NCBI GenBank assembly: GCA_028015205.1 | Contig: JAPWFG010000019.1 | Span: 930,001 to 994,000 of the forward strand | Source of the DNA: Mytilisepta virgata | Lineage: Eukaryota; Mollusca; Bivalvia; Mytilida; Mytilidae | DNA length: 64,000 bases | Reading direction: 5' to 3' | Shown here: in pieces, positions 38,101-53,100 of the stretch | Layout of the letters: each line of letters begins with the position of its first letter | Position numbering within the stretch: the first letter of the stretch is position 1 | Notes under the pieces: model-generated | Told to the model about the DNA's origin: nothing | What the model saw: the letters and a program-made list of their open reading frames with translations, nothing else | Database searches by the model: none | Translations under genes and position numbers: made by a program

Positions 38101-41100
38101 AATTTTTTATACATGTATTAATTAGTGTTAGTCCCGACAGTTTTATTTCAGTAAATTGAACTTTGAACGTGTTTACAAATTAAACTGTAGTACAAGTTAC
38201 TTATGATAACAAAATCTTTTGTTTTTATACTGTGAATAAAATTTACATATCTTTGATTTTGCAGCTGTCCGAAATACAGCAATCTTCCTACTGGGTGTTA
38301 CGAGACAAAGAAATCAGGTGACTGCTGTTCCTCAGTACAGTGTGATTCTGGAACTATTCTGACATCAACTAATAACCTCAATACTATTGGAAGTGGTGGC
38401 TTAATCGTTGTCAAGAATCCATCTCAGCCACAAATTACTCCCACGGCACCAGGTGGAGCCACACCTCGACCAGGAACTGGTGGTACAGGAATGCAGGCAC
38501 CAACACTCGGTAAATTAGATCTCCTTACTAGACCCTGAAATATTCAAAGTAAAGTTTGGTGGCACCAAGGGTTTATAGTAGGTCATTCTGTCCATCCATT
38601 TGTATGTCCCTAAATCTTGTAAGCAAAACTCTACTTAAACCATCTGATAGTATTAAATTGAAATTTTGCACATGAATTACACCATATGAAGTTGTGCATG
38701 AAGCAAATTATGGTCCAGTATCTTCAAGGAGAGATAATTGGGCTTTAGAATGTATTAAATTATTTATCATATGGTTTTGACTTTGTAAGTACAAATCTTT
38801 CTAAGCTCTGACAGAATTGAAAGAAAATTCACCCAAAGGTAGTATACCATGTAAATATTTGCAAGAAGCAAATAATTTCTTGAAGAATTGGCTTTTATCT
38901 GATTCATCTTGTATGATAGATTTAAATAAAATGTCTCACAAAGGTTATGCACCATATAAAGCAATATAAATCCACTCCCAATATTTTGGTAAGGGTATCA
39001 TTTTGCGTACATCTAGTTATCCATAGAATTAATCAATGTATGATCACAAATTGTAAAACCCACTGTCAGTTGGTTAGACTGCAAGGTAAGAACTTTTATC
39101 ACTTTGTTCAATGCTCAAAATTTTTAAACTGACCCTAAAAATGCTCTTTCAGTGTTTTACAGTTTTTATATCACCTGGCCAAGGCCAGTGTTAGCTATTG
39201 CCATCACGTGGTCAGGTGTCTGTTGTCTGGTTGTCCATCCATTTCACATTTATTCTTCTTGTTGAAACCAAACTTTATGATATGTTTCTGTAAAGGTTCT
39301 AAATAAATGTTGTTACTTCTGTCCTGATTAAAAATCCAAGATGGCCACCAGCATTGGAATTAGTTTACATTAGACCCCACATGAAAATGTACAAAAAAGT
39401 CTTATTCTGAAGTATAGATATATTGAATAGATTGATATCAAACTTAGCATATTTGGTCTACCAATAAAATGACTGTTAGGCCACAAAAGGGCATTCCTGA
39501 TTTGTTAAATTTCAACAATCTTCTGTTCTGAATCTAATCCACCTATTGATTTGAAACTTGTAATGAATGATTAATGTAAGGTACAATCCAAAAAGTGTTT
39601 ACCGGTATTTGGTTCCAATTGGGGATCCAAGGTCATCATTGTTGGACTTTGTTTATAAACATTAGATCCTATTGTAAAAATAAATAAATTTCTGCTTTAT
39701 AGATGGATACCAAACTTGATGGAAGTGATACTTATAAGGACTTATAAGGACCCAAATAATTTTTGTTACTTTTGTTCTAACAGACATGGCCTCCATGCAC
39801 AAAAAGGGACTTCTCTGATCTGTTAAATTTCCAAGATTTCTTCTCAGAAACTACTTAACAAATAGAGTGAAACTTGTCTTGAATGGTCATTTTAACAATA
39901 CTACCCATGGCCAAATATTTTTACCTTTGTGCAAACTGGAAAGCCAAGATGGCTGCCAGCACTAGACTTAGTTAACATTAGATACTTTGAGAAATGTATT
40001 TAAAATTCTTTTTCTGTTTCATTATTACAGGTGGATGTCTTTACAAAGGCAACTTATATCTACAAAACCAGATGTGGGATGATGGATGTCTGTACAGTTG
40101 TGTGTGTAAAGATGCTAAGATTGGATTCTATGAATGTTCTGCTAAGTAAGATATTTATGACCCTACACTGGAGGCTCAAATAGTTGAATATTTTTGGTTT
40201 CATAGTTCTTTTTGCCAAACCTGATATACTAATGCAAAAATGAGCAATCATATGATGTTATTGGAGTATTTGAACCATGAAAAATAATGATGGTAAATTA
40301 AAATGATTTTTTATGAAAAATATCACAAAATTCAACAAAAAGTTTAAAGGTGGAATTGCATGCTGGAGTAGGTATATCTTTCCCATTTTGAAACATACTT
40401 CATAGTTTGTATGCTGAATCTGTGAAAATGAACTACCAGTATTATACACAATGTTGTTAGAGTTTAACAAAAATGTGCCGAGATCATTGCCATTAATTTG
40501 CACAGAACATCTGTGACATTTGTAATAACCAGATGACCCAGGTTATTCACTTACTTTAGATCGAGCTATAAAGGTTCTATCAGACATTCTAAAACTACAA
40601 TGTATATTAAGAACTGTATAATTGTAGGTGTCCGTCTTTCTCCAACCTGCCAGTTGGATGCCACATGGAGGCAGATGAAAGTGAACCATGCTGTCAGAAA
40701 CCTGTGTGTATTGATCCTAAAACTCCAGTTATTCCAGTGTTTAACCAAGGAACAACTGGTCATGGAGTAGTCCGACCTCCCAGTGTTATAGATTTGTACA
40801 ATAATACATATCAAGTACATTATCCATTGTTGTACAGTAACAGAACGGTTCCTCCGCCTACAGCAGGAAGTCTGACACATTCACCAGGAATTGGTAAGTT
40901 ACTGCAGTAACAAATATTACAAAAAAATATTGGCTAAGGTTTACTGTTAATGTTAAGTTATTGTTTTCATTTTTTATACCTCATGGCTTTTCAGGTGACT
41001 CTAAATTTGAATGAACCCAATTTGCAAACTTACCATCCCTTTAAATGGCTATTAGGGTATCATGCAATAAAATTTTACAAGTACTCATGTTTTGATATTT

Positions 41101-44100
41101 TGTTGCCAAAACAAACTTCAGATAGTAAGACCTACTTTAACAATAACAGTTGTCATTTTTTAATCCCTATTTTGTATTTGATCATAGGTTACTGTGAATA
41201 CAAAGGTCAGAGACACAACCAGGGAGAAAACTGGGATGATGGATGTGATTATAAATGTGTCTGTGAAGATGCCTCAATTGGAAAATGGAGATGTAGAGAA
41301 AGGTAGCTTAGATTCTTACATTTCTTTAATTATTTCTGAATTTTCTGTCATAAATCAACTTTCCCACATTTACTTTTGACAATAATAAATTGAAATGAGC
41401 AAACTGTGAAAACACTAATACAAAACAAATATTGAATATTAATTGATGAAGTCTGTCATTTGTTTCTATAGCAATTTAATCAACAGTATAAAATTACAGC
41501 AGTACAGTCTGTAATAAAACCAGTTTAAACAGTTTGGAATGCAGATTTTGTGTTGGAAGAGACATGTCCTTTATTCAGGCTAATCTAGTTAAGAAAATGT
41601 ACATTGTATTTCCTTATACACATGTACAGGAGCTCAGTGAAGAAGGATTTTTGGATTAATAAAAGTCCTTTTGAAAAGTTTTTTGATTTGTCAACAGATG
41701 TAGGAAATATAACAATGTGCCACAGCAGTGCCATTTGGTGAAATCGCTTGTTGATGCATGCTGCAAGGAAATAGTTTGTGACTTTACTGCCATAATTAAC
41801 CATTTCACAGGGATCGTTACATTACCGGTACAACCACAGACTCCACAACCAATCACATCTACAGCTGTACCAACAACACCTAGACCAAGTGAGTAGATTG
41901 TAATTGAATTATCAAACTTAAAAGACATTATTGCTTAGAATTATTGGATGTTTAAATATTTTTTTCTAGTTGAGTAAATTCTTTTAAAGATGTAAATCAC
42001 AGTTTTATAATTAAAGTTGGAATTTTAATTCCTTATATATGAAACACGTGTATTGATTCAGTAGGTAAGCTTTTGTAGTTTGCATCTTGTATGGTATAGG
42101 TTCTTGTCCAATAGAGAATTTTTACCCTTCATGTGTTAAACAGCTTCTACATCTCTCTTTAAGGATATTCAAGAAATTAAAACTTGCTTGTGGTTATTAT
42201 TTTCTTTTTTTTAATGAATTTGCTTTAAATATATAAAGGTAATAATGAATTCAGATTTTGGGAATAGTTGGTTTTACAAGTAAAACTAGCTGCCTTTAAA
42301 CACCCCCATACATATATTTTCTGATGTATTGATTAGAAAATTGCACCAATGACTTTCTCTCAGTGTCTATAGTACCATGGCAATTTAGACAGCAGACAAA
42401 ATTGTTGTATGGTGAGGCGTAAAATTACGATTGCAAAATTTTATCCACTGCTAAGTTCCATATTACTACAGGTTCTTGGTCATAACTTACAATATTGTAT
42501 ACCATTATTTTTCAAATTTTATGACCAGATTATACTTTTGTCTCTTGTGAATATTAAAAATATTGATGAATGTAATTTTATCTAAACAGGAATGTGTGTT
42601 TATGGTGGCAGACAGTACTCCCAAAATCAGATGTGGTATGACGGATGTAAATACAAATGTACCTGTGATAATGCTATGTTAGGCTTTTATAGATGTACCA
42701 ACAGGTATCAAATTTATTCTAATATGTTATGGCTGATTTTTCATGCCATTATTTTTGTGGACAATTTTGTGCTGGTCTTTTGTCATGGGGTATTTTTATA
42801 GGTTATCTGACTCCTAGAGTTTATTTTACAAGTTGTCCTATTACATCTAATAACTTTTTTTTATGGAAACCACATATCCTTTCATTTTCATATGCAAGCT
42901 AATATTGTAGTGCATGTATTGCAGTTTTTTGGTGTCATTTATATTTAAAGAATATGAAAAGGAATAGATGTTTGGACCATATCCCATCAAAAGATAGATT
43001 ATAAACAATTTATTTTGTGACTTTTATTGATAATCTAGAAATGAATTTGCATACAGTAAAAATTAAAAAAAATGAAAGTATATTAATATAGCTTTGATTC
43101 TTTGATACCAATTTTGATGCACAAGATGTGCAAATTTCTTCGATTTACAACGTGTTGTTTTCAAGGCCTAAAATGTTGAAAACCAAAACAATAACCCAAA
43201 ATGTTGAAGAGCTATTTCAAAAATGCCAAAATGACCAAAAGGGGTAAAACCTAAACTGTCTAAGGACAGAGCTGTGCAAGAGGGAGATACTCCTTAGTTT
43301 CCACATATTTTACAATTTAAAATATTAGAAAACTACATTTGTAAATAAGTTATCTTTTTCCTTTTTCAATATGAAATCATTTTAAAATTGTACTTATCTT
43401 TATTGTGCAGAATTTTTTTAATTCAAAATAAACATTTTATTCTTAGCTTAACTATAATCAGATGTCCTTAATTTAAAATTAGTTTTGACTGCAAAGATTT
43501 TTTTTATGTCATTAATATTTTGATTATTATTTATAATTTATTGATGTTCAGAGTATCAGAAATAAATATTTATATTATTATTTACAATTTATAGATGTCC
43601 AGAGTATCAGAATGTACCAGATGGTTGTTCCATGGTTCCAGATACTCAGGATCCAGCTTGCTGTAGAGTACCAAGTTGTAATTTTACACCTGCCCCTAAC
43701 ACTAACCAAGGCACAGGAAATATAGTAACACTGTCTCCAGCAATAGTTCAAGGATCAGGCACAGGTGGAACAAACACAAACATTGGTAATGTTTTATGTA
43801 CACATATAAATCCCAGTCTAACATGATAACAAATGTGTATCCATTTATTTTCTTCAATATATGTTTTTACTGGTTAATGGAATATTTTTTATTTTGATGG
43901 TTTCATTGTAATTTTCTAATGAAATGTGTATTTTGTTGAATTCTTAAATTGTAGTTTCACTAAAACCAACAAAAACCATTTTTTACCCTTTCTGCATAAT
44001 TATTTTGTTCTGATTGGCTTAGAAAAAAGGTAAAATGATAATCAGTCACATGGCTAAATATGATAATCTAGTCACCCTCTTTGGTAGAGTCTACTATAAA

Positions 44101-47100
44101 AACTAAATAAGAATCTGTATGAGAGGGTAACTGTATATAAATAACAAATATTTTATAGCTTGATTTAGTACATTGTTAACCACAAAAAATTGTCGAACAA
44201 GTGAATGGTATTAATGTTTTTGTCTAACCGTCTTCTTGCATACAAATTCTAACATTGATTTTAGGGTAGGTTCTGCCCAAATAATTATTAGCCAATGAGT
44301 CATGAGCCTGGGCCATTTTATGTGAAAGATTAAATTATCTGTAAGCTTTATTTTTATGGTGTACTCATTTTGTGCTGTTTTATGTGAATACTTCATACCA
44401 CAAATTCATATAGTTATTTTATATAAGTTGTAATCATCCTCCCAAGTCAGGGCTTTGTATCCACGTTCATTCCTACAATCCCCTGACATCATATATTCAT
44501 ATATTTTACAGGTCAGAAGTGAAAGATTTTAATTGGTTACTTCTCAAGGTCAAAATAGAATCCATTTGCATTGCAGGTAGAATTTTCTAGGTCACACACC
44601 AGGCGGCGATATGTTAGACCTGCAAAATGTGAATGTGATGTCAGGGGTTTGTAGGAACGAATGTGGATACAAAACCCTGACTTGGGAGGATGGTTATTAT
44701 AGGAAAATGAAAAGGAATGTTTTGAATTATATTTGGCAAAACTTGTATGTTTACTTGAATTTTTAGGATATTGTTTGTACAAGGGACAGAAGTACAATCA
44801 GGGTCAGAAATGGGATGATGGATGTCAGTACAAATGTGAATGTAAAGATGCCAGATCGGGACTGTATAACTGTGAAGAAACGTAATATTTATGATTCATT
44901 CAGTTTCTGAAGAAAATCTTTAAGCACATTAATTTTTTTGTTCTGAAACATATTTTAATTTTTTACACCCTCTATTTTGAATTTAGCTAAATATAAGTAA
45001 TCCATGATTTTAAGGAAGGAAGCTTATATTTAAAAAGAGCTAAACTCAAAAGTAGAATGGATTTTTATATAACCTGCAGGTATATTATTTTTTTAGAAAA
45101 GGGTTTGGTGTAATAGTGTAATGTTTACTTCTGTAGACCAAATGTGTAATTTGAAGTTTTTCAGATACAGTTGATTTTTGTCTGAAAGTATAAGGGACTG
45201 TAACAATTTAATGTAATAGGTATTTTGAGATAGGAGTATCATCTTGGAACCAAAACCTAAGTTTCCTTTGAGATAATAGGGGCTTCGAGATTGTAGTTAA
45301 CTATAGTTATCTGTATATGATATTAGCTGAAGCTCTTGATTATTTCTATTTCTCTTCTACATTTGTAGTTGTCCAAGGTATGGAAATATTCCATATCCAT
45401 GTAAACTAATCACAGACTTTAGAAATCCATGTTGTAAAGTGCCAGATTGTCAGTTTAATGGTCAACTCACAGAAATTGTAGGAACACTGACACCAGCTCC
45501 TGGTCTGCAAACAACACTGATTCCACCAAAGCCAGGACAAACTAATTCCCCTACACCTGCTCCAGTTCTCAGTCAGTATCATTACAACATAAATTCTGCT
45601 AAAATTTATTGCAAACATTTATTAATGTATTTAAAAAGGACAAACATGTTCAGTAAAACTGTTTTCCTGATGTTTTTCATGCTTCAAATGCTGTCAGAAT
45701 TTTTATTAATCTTATTAATTCAGTGCAGATAGTAGAACAACTTGTGGTAGAACATTGTTTGTATAATTACTGTAAATTTAGAAATTAATGTATGTATTTA
45801 TTGCAAGATTTCAACCAACAGTAAAAGATATGATTTCAGTTCACATTGTGGTTGAATATTGATACAGTGAAACTTTTCCAAACCAAACAGCCTCGGTACT
45901 TTGTGTTTTGTTCAGATTGTAGAGTTAAACGGAAGTGGACAGTTTAAAATAAATTTGACAATGGCTGACGAAGGACACCAAGTAACACAACAGACAACAG
46001 TTTTTCATATTGATTTCAATGTAAAATAAAATAAAATGATAATATAAAAAGGAATTTTATAGATGCAGAAAAACATTTAGTTACAATTTTTGATGATCAA
46101 ATTAAGTTCAAACTGTTCATCGATCAAGCTTCTGATTGTACAGAGAAATAAACATCCAATGTTGTCTGAAGTGTAGCTTTTCACAATGATGTCCTCAGTA
46201 ATTGAAACCATTTTTTTCAGTTTGATCTAAGTAGTGACTATCTGTAGAAATAGAAAAGTTGCGTAACTTGGTCAACAAATCCAAAATTTCCGCATGGTTC
46301 ATGTCTGAACCTGGTTGGACCTCAGTTGAATTTACTGTCTCTTAATCGTCGTCTGACTCAATTAAGGAATCCCCAGTAAATTCACTTATCAAGTCAGATT
46401 CCCAATCACTGTCAAATGCTGATTCAGTGGCTAAATTGTCATCAACATCGTCAGGTTCAGTTATATGCACAGTTGGGTCCTTTGACCTTAACTGTTGAAC
46501 TAAATCAGCTAACAGAATGTCATCATGCCTGTCTTCAGACTCATCTGCATTCGATGGGGCCTCTAAGGGGAATCCAGCATCACAAAAACATGATTCAATT
46601 TTCGTGCATTTGGTTTTGTTCCACAACTTCTTAATCCAGTGAATGGCTTTAAGAACGTTTATTTCTTTACAGAGTTCAGTCATTGAATGACAGTTGTCAA
46701 TTTGTGGTAGTAAATGTTTGATCATGTGCTTTCTATATCATGCTTTAAAGGCATGAATGATACTCAAATGAAATGGCTGTAGTTTAGAAGTCGTATTTGC
46801 TGGGAAGAACTTGAATTCGACATTACTTAGTTTTAAATTGTTCGAGTGAGACGATAACAATTTTTCTAGATTTCTTTCGCACATCACGGTTCATATTCTA
46901 TGCCCATTCAATGAAAAATTTGTTATTCATCCAGGACTTTTTGTTACCCTTCCAAGTCACAGGAAGCGATTTTACATCTAAGTTTCGAAAACATCTCAGT
47001 TTATTCATGTTACAAATGACTAAGGGTTTAAGTTTCTCGCCTCTGACACTACAACAAAGCATAACAGTTAGCCTCTGTTTTGACATTTTTCCCCCCTTAC

Positions 47101-50100
47101 ATTCTTTCACACGCCTTGCCAATGTTTTTTCAGGGAGGGCACGGAAGAAAAGGCCTGTTTCATATGCATTAAACGTATCCCTCGGATCATAATCTTTAAC
47201 AATTTCAGACAATTTATGTTTAATTTCTGCTACAACATTCAAATTCACATCAGCACTCTCCCCGCAAACTTTTAAAAAATCAAATACCATATATCATAAA
47301 AGCCAACTTTCAAGCCATCCATTTCAGGCCTTAAACTCGTGTAAATTGTGCTCCTGTGCGAACTCCAGAGCTTTTTCTTGTAGAATAGGTCTGCTCAAAG
47401 GAATATTCTTTTCACGTCTGCCCTTAAACCAACGAAATAGAAGTTCATTCAAATCAGAAAATTTACTTGAACTGACATGCCGTTTACGTTTACTTCGTAT
47501 GTTTTCTTCAAAATGAGCACGGTACATATCTTTATGCTTGAGAATGTCACAAACAGTAGCATTACCGATCCCATATTTCAAACCTAGAGATCCTTTTGTG
47601 AAATTTTTGAAATTGCCTCCGAATATTTAATTAATTCCAATTTGTAATCAAGAGAAAGTTCCTTTTCAGCGATGAAGAAGGTTTATCATTTTGGTCAAGT
47701 ATGCACATCATTGTAAATACTTACATTGTTTTGATTGCTATCGATCAGTTTTGACAGGTAATTTATACCATAATTTGAAGGATGAAATATTTAATTTATG
47801 TCGAAAAAACAAAAACAAAAATGCCAGTATTTTTAGTCTTTTAAACCAAAAATCAGATTAGAAATAAAGAATTATTTGGATGAAAATGTTTTTATTTAAA
47901 AAGAGATATATAAACAAATAGATACATTGTATAATGTATGTTACAGATTATTGTTTGTATCATGGTGTAAAGTATTACCAAGGGCAGACCTGGGAGGATG
48001 GATGTGACAAGAAATGTCGCTGTGATGATTCAACACGAGGATATTACACCTGTGGTGACAGGTAAATTACAAACTTTTTTGAATGAAGGTTTTATTGTTG
48101 AATATGCCAATATTAAAATGTGGAATATAAACAAAAACTTACAGCCTTGAATGATGTGTTCTGGATAGGAAACACATTGCAATATGAATTATAATTTGAA
48201 ATATGAAATATTTATAGTTTCTTCTTATTGGTTTTTATTTTTTTATTTTTTTAAAAAGAAATTTTGTGAAAATGATATTTCTATTATATTTTTAGATGTC
48301 CAAAATACCCAACTCTTCCAAAAGACTGTCATTTGGCAACTGATCCTGCAGATCCTTGCTGTCAGAATCCTGAGTGTGACTTCAAATCTATACTTAAAAA
48401 TATAACTGGCACCATTCCACCAAATTTGATTCCAACACTAGCTCCACCAGCTCAGATCACAGGACAGGTCAACACACCAGCTCCAACACCAGGACAAGGT
48501 CCAGCAGCTACTCCAAAGCCCATCAGTATGTTATGAGGATTTATGCAATTTTTTAATGAATTGTATAGCTTTGAGTGTTGAAATATGTTGAAGTTATTCT
48601 TTTAAAGTAAATCACCAGACTCTTGTATTGTATAACAAAGGTTTATAGAAAAGCATTTTATACTTCCTAACCATTGCCCATTTCCATTTGAAATTATGGA
48701 AATTTTAACTGCATAATGACACCATATAACAAATTATGCATAATGTTTTAACAAATGTTATTACATTGAGTATGGTGAAATACTGGGATTTATGAGTGAA
48801 ATCAAAAACGATAATTCACCCAGTGAAATTGAAAGTCATATATCACTCTAGGAAGTGACATAACAGTTGCCGTCGCCAACAACATTGCTATACAAAGGTC
48901 ATATAAAAACATAATCCCTTGTATTTTCTCTTTAATCTTCTGAATACATGGAATATTTCAATGTAATAAACAGAATAGCTAATCTCGAAATTCGAATACC
49001 AAAGATCTACAACTCGTGATCGAAAAGCACTAAATGTTTTTTTTATTATAGCTAAATGTATGTACAAGGGTAACGAGTATTCCCAGGGACAAAGATGGGA
49101 TGATGGATGTCAGTATTCTTGTATTTGTGTTGATGCTTCAATGGGAAAATATAAATGTGATGAAAAGTATGTCATTTGTATTTTATTGTATAAATTTTTA
49201 TATTCTTTTTTCATTGACTTTAACTATGTATCCCCTGTTAGGACCTAATTAAATATACTCATTTGTGTTTGAATACTTAAAACAATTATGAAATTGATTG
49301 ATAAATGGATATTCCTTAGATCTGGCCTTAGATCATACAAATAGATGGATGTTTATGGTATTGAAAGTGAAAGTACAAGAATTGTACCCCCTTTTGAATT
49401 GGATTGTAGATTTGATACTGCTGTGGATTTGAATGTAAAAGTATGAGTTTTTTCAAGGTTCTTTGTAATTAAGGGTTAGTGTTTTATGAACCTGTTATCT
49501 TGTTCCTACTGAATTGTAAGAATTAAGTTCTCAGTCTTACAAATGTTTCAGTTTTAATAAATCACAGTTTTTAATCCTTGAAAAATACTCTTAAGAATGG
49601 CCCAAATTTATTTCCTAATTTTATAAATTCCCTGGTTTTCAGATGTCCAAAATGGCCTTCACTCCCACCAGAATGTAAACTTCAGAAGGATCCTGCTAAT
49701 CCATGCTGTTATAAACCAGAGTGTGTCTTCAATCCACAAGTTAATGAGATAACAGGCAAAGGAACAACCAAAGCTCCACATGTAGGACCAACTCTTGCAC
49801 CAACTCCATACACAGGATCACCTACCCAAGCTCCATATGCCACCCCATCTCTACCCAAAGGTATTGTATGATTCTCTATTATATAAAGGTTGGGGCTTTT
49901 TTTTTCTCAATTATTTTCACTCTTTAAAAATTCTTTTGCACATTACTGCATTCCTACAACTTTTTTGTCTGAATACAAGCTTTAAGCTGCAATATGAAGG
50001 TTTTTCAGTGAGCATCTTATTGTGCCCAACATCATATATTTTACAATATTACTATACTGAAAACCTGATATTTCCATATTTTTATTTAAATGTCTATATG

Positions 50101-53100
50101 CTTCATAGCGTTTTTTCTGTCAGTTGGTTGTCAAAAGTTAAATAATGTATATGAGGTTAGATTTTAGCTTTTTGATGTCAATGATAATTCAAGTCAAGTT
50201 AGATTTTAAAAGTCGGGAGGTCAAATTGAGTCTGCAGTGGTTCATTTGTTGAGCATGATGAGAAAGATGGAGTCTTGAACATTACGTATAGATTTATCAG
50301 GTTTTTTTGCAGATTCATATTGTAAAATATGAGCTTCAAGTCCCAATATGAATCATTTTTGGCGAGTGAGTGTAGTGAACAAGCCTAAAGGCTTACATTG
50401 TGATGAGGGACTGATATTTTACAATATCTACCTAAAAAAGACCTGATAATATGTTTGTCATTTTCTTAACTTGACATTTTCTGAGGAAAAACTATAGCAA
50501 TTGAACATTTTTCAAGTTCTGATAACTTCAGGTCAAATCTTGATAACATCTGGTCAAACATTGTAATGGTGATCATTCTACAGAACTATGCAGGGCAAGA
50601 TAGGCATTTATAAGAACAATAAATAAATAATAAATATAATATTTAACACCTGGACCTATTGTTAATATGATTTAAAATTATTACTGTTATAGTTTATCAT
50701 TATTGCTTCTTTAAAAAAGATCTGGTTTCATTGTAGATGTATGTGTATACAAAGGAACGAGTTACACACAAGGTCAGAGTTGGTATGATGGATGTGATTA
50801 TTTATGTAACTGTGAGAATGCACGACAAGGAATCTACAGATGTAATAGAAGGTAAGTAAATAAAATTACAATCAATACTAAGAATATTCCTTATTTTAAT
50901 TAAGTGATTATATACATGTACAATGGAAAAATATTTGCTTATTTGTCACACTATTTAACTATATTTAATTTATTTGAAAAGCGTATTCAATATTGTTTAA
51001 GAAAGAAAATATGAAATAATTGCTTGTTGGAAATTTGGTTTTCAGTTTTTGACTAGTGTACTTAAGTATGTTTTACGTTCAAAGTTCTCAGTTTTTCATT
51101 GCCTTTTCCAGATGTGCAGAATATCAGAATATTCCAAAAGAATGTGCACTAATTGCTGATCCCAAAGATCCATTGTGTTGTAAAGTACCGACATGTACCA
51201 TTCCATCATCATTCAATAACAAAACAGGTTATCTCCCCTTACCAACTGTTCCACCAGGAGTACTTACTGGTGGATCTGTAACAAGGGCACCAACACCAGG
51301 ACCAAATCTAACACCACAGCCAGGCCAGCCTAACCAAACACCTGGGCCTACACCAGTTCCTAGAGGTAACTGAAACTGTATTAAACAGGCAACAGAAATA
51401 TGTAATATCAATCTTTTGGTATTTTCAGTTTGATAGAATGTTGTCTCATTTATGCATGCCCCACATGTTTACATTTTCATATTGATGTTAAATGAACCAC
51501 AATTATACCTTTAGTTAAACAGATCATCACAGTTGCGTTTAATTGTGCTTCCATGTAGAGTTGGATTACGGCTTTCCTGGTCCTTTGAGAATTGTCACTT
51601 ATTGTTATTCGTTATACATCCTGTGAGCGAAGTTTAGAGGCATGGTATATAGGAATCCAATTGTATGTCCTTCTGTCTCTGTGGGAATGGTGCAGCGCAC
51701 AATTTTTTAATGCCTTGAAGGAATTAAATGATTCTTGGCAATATTGTTGACCACCACAAGAAAGGTTTGATTGTCTACCTGCAGGGTCAAGGTCAAAAAC
51801 TTAGTTTAACTTAACATACTCCATATCAAAATAAACAAGTCTTGTCTGCCTCACAACTTTTTAATGTTTTGAAGGAATTAGATGATACTTTGTGATGTTG
51901 TTGACTGCTATCAGAGGGTGTGTCACAGATAAAATTTGATCATAAACCTGTACTTCAAGGTCAATAACCATATACCGGTAAACAAAGTCATACAAATTTT
52001 TGTCTGTTTTATTATGAAATATGGAAAGGTAAAACAATCCCCCTGGTGGTGGTTTTTACCTTTTCATATTCCATAATTAAATCATAACAAATTCATTTCC
52101 AGTGAATAACATTGATGTACTGATTAATTTTTTCATTTAATATTATTAAATTAGAATTGCAACTTGAAGGAAAACTAGTCAGCACATGATTGGCTTATCC
52201 TGTAATACTGTGCACGATAAAATGAATATAAGGGGACTGTGTGAGGAGTCTAAATTAGAAGTTTTTATTTTATTTTGACTCAAGAAACATGTAAAAAATG
52301 TTGTTTTAATCTTTAATGTGAGTTGCATTCAGATCAAACTTTGATGTCGATAAAATGTTGAAAGAAAATTTCTTTATTTTATTTGATTTTCTTTTATTGC
52401 AGAAGTTTGTATATATAAGGGAAAAGATTACCGACAAGGACAGAAATGGCAGGATGGTTGTGATTTTGATTGTGAATGTGTTAATGCTAAAATGGGTTTC
52501 TATAAATGTACAGAAAAGTGAGTACTTCTCTTTTTAACAGTATTAATTTAGGAATTCTGTAGCAGAGATGACTATGTTGTTTGCTTTTGATATTGATTAC
52601 TGTCCTGTTAGTTTATAAATGTTAACATTTATCTTAGAGTGTGATTATATTGGGCAAGGATTTTCAGGTTTTTGCCTCTGTGGATTTTAAAAATTTATCT
52701 TAGCTAGATGTTTTCCACTTTGATCATAACAGACTAGAAATTCCTTGCTTTTTAGCTCACCTGACCCAAAGGGTCAAGTGAGCTTTTCTCATCACTTGTC
52801 GTCCGTCGTCGTCCGGCTTCGTCGTTAACATTTTACATTTTGAACTTCTTCTAGAGAACCACTGAATGGAATGAAACCAAACATGGCATGAATGTTCCTT
52901 ATGAGGTGCTGACCAAGTGTTGTTACTTTGTAGCCGATCCATCATCCAAGATAGCCTCCAGCGGTGGACTTAGTTTAACATTGGACTCTATGGGAAATGC
53001 ATACAAATGACTTCTTTTAGAGAACAACTGAATGGAATGAAACTAAATCTGGCATGAATGAACCCTTATAAGGTGCTGACCAAGTGTTGTTACTTTGTAG

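Noticed and set aside
46416..47192. Plus-strand proteins at the Tigger-like locus
   Set aside because: Antisense shadows of the minus-strand transposase.
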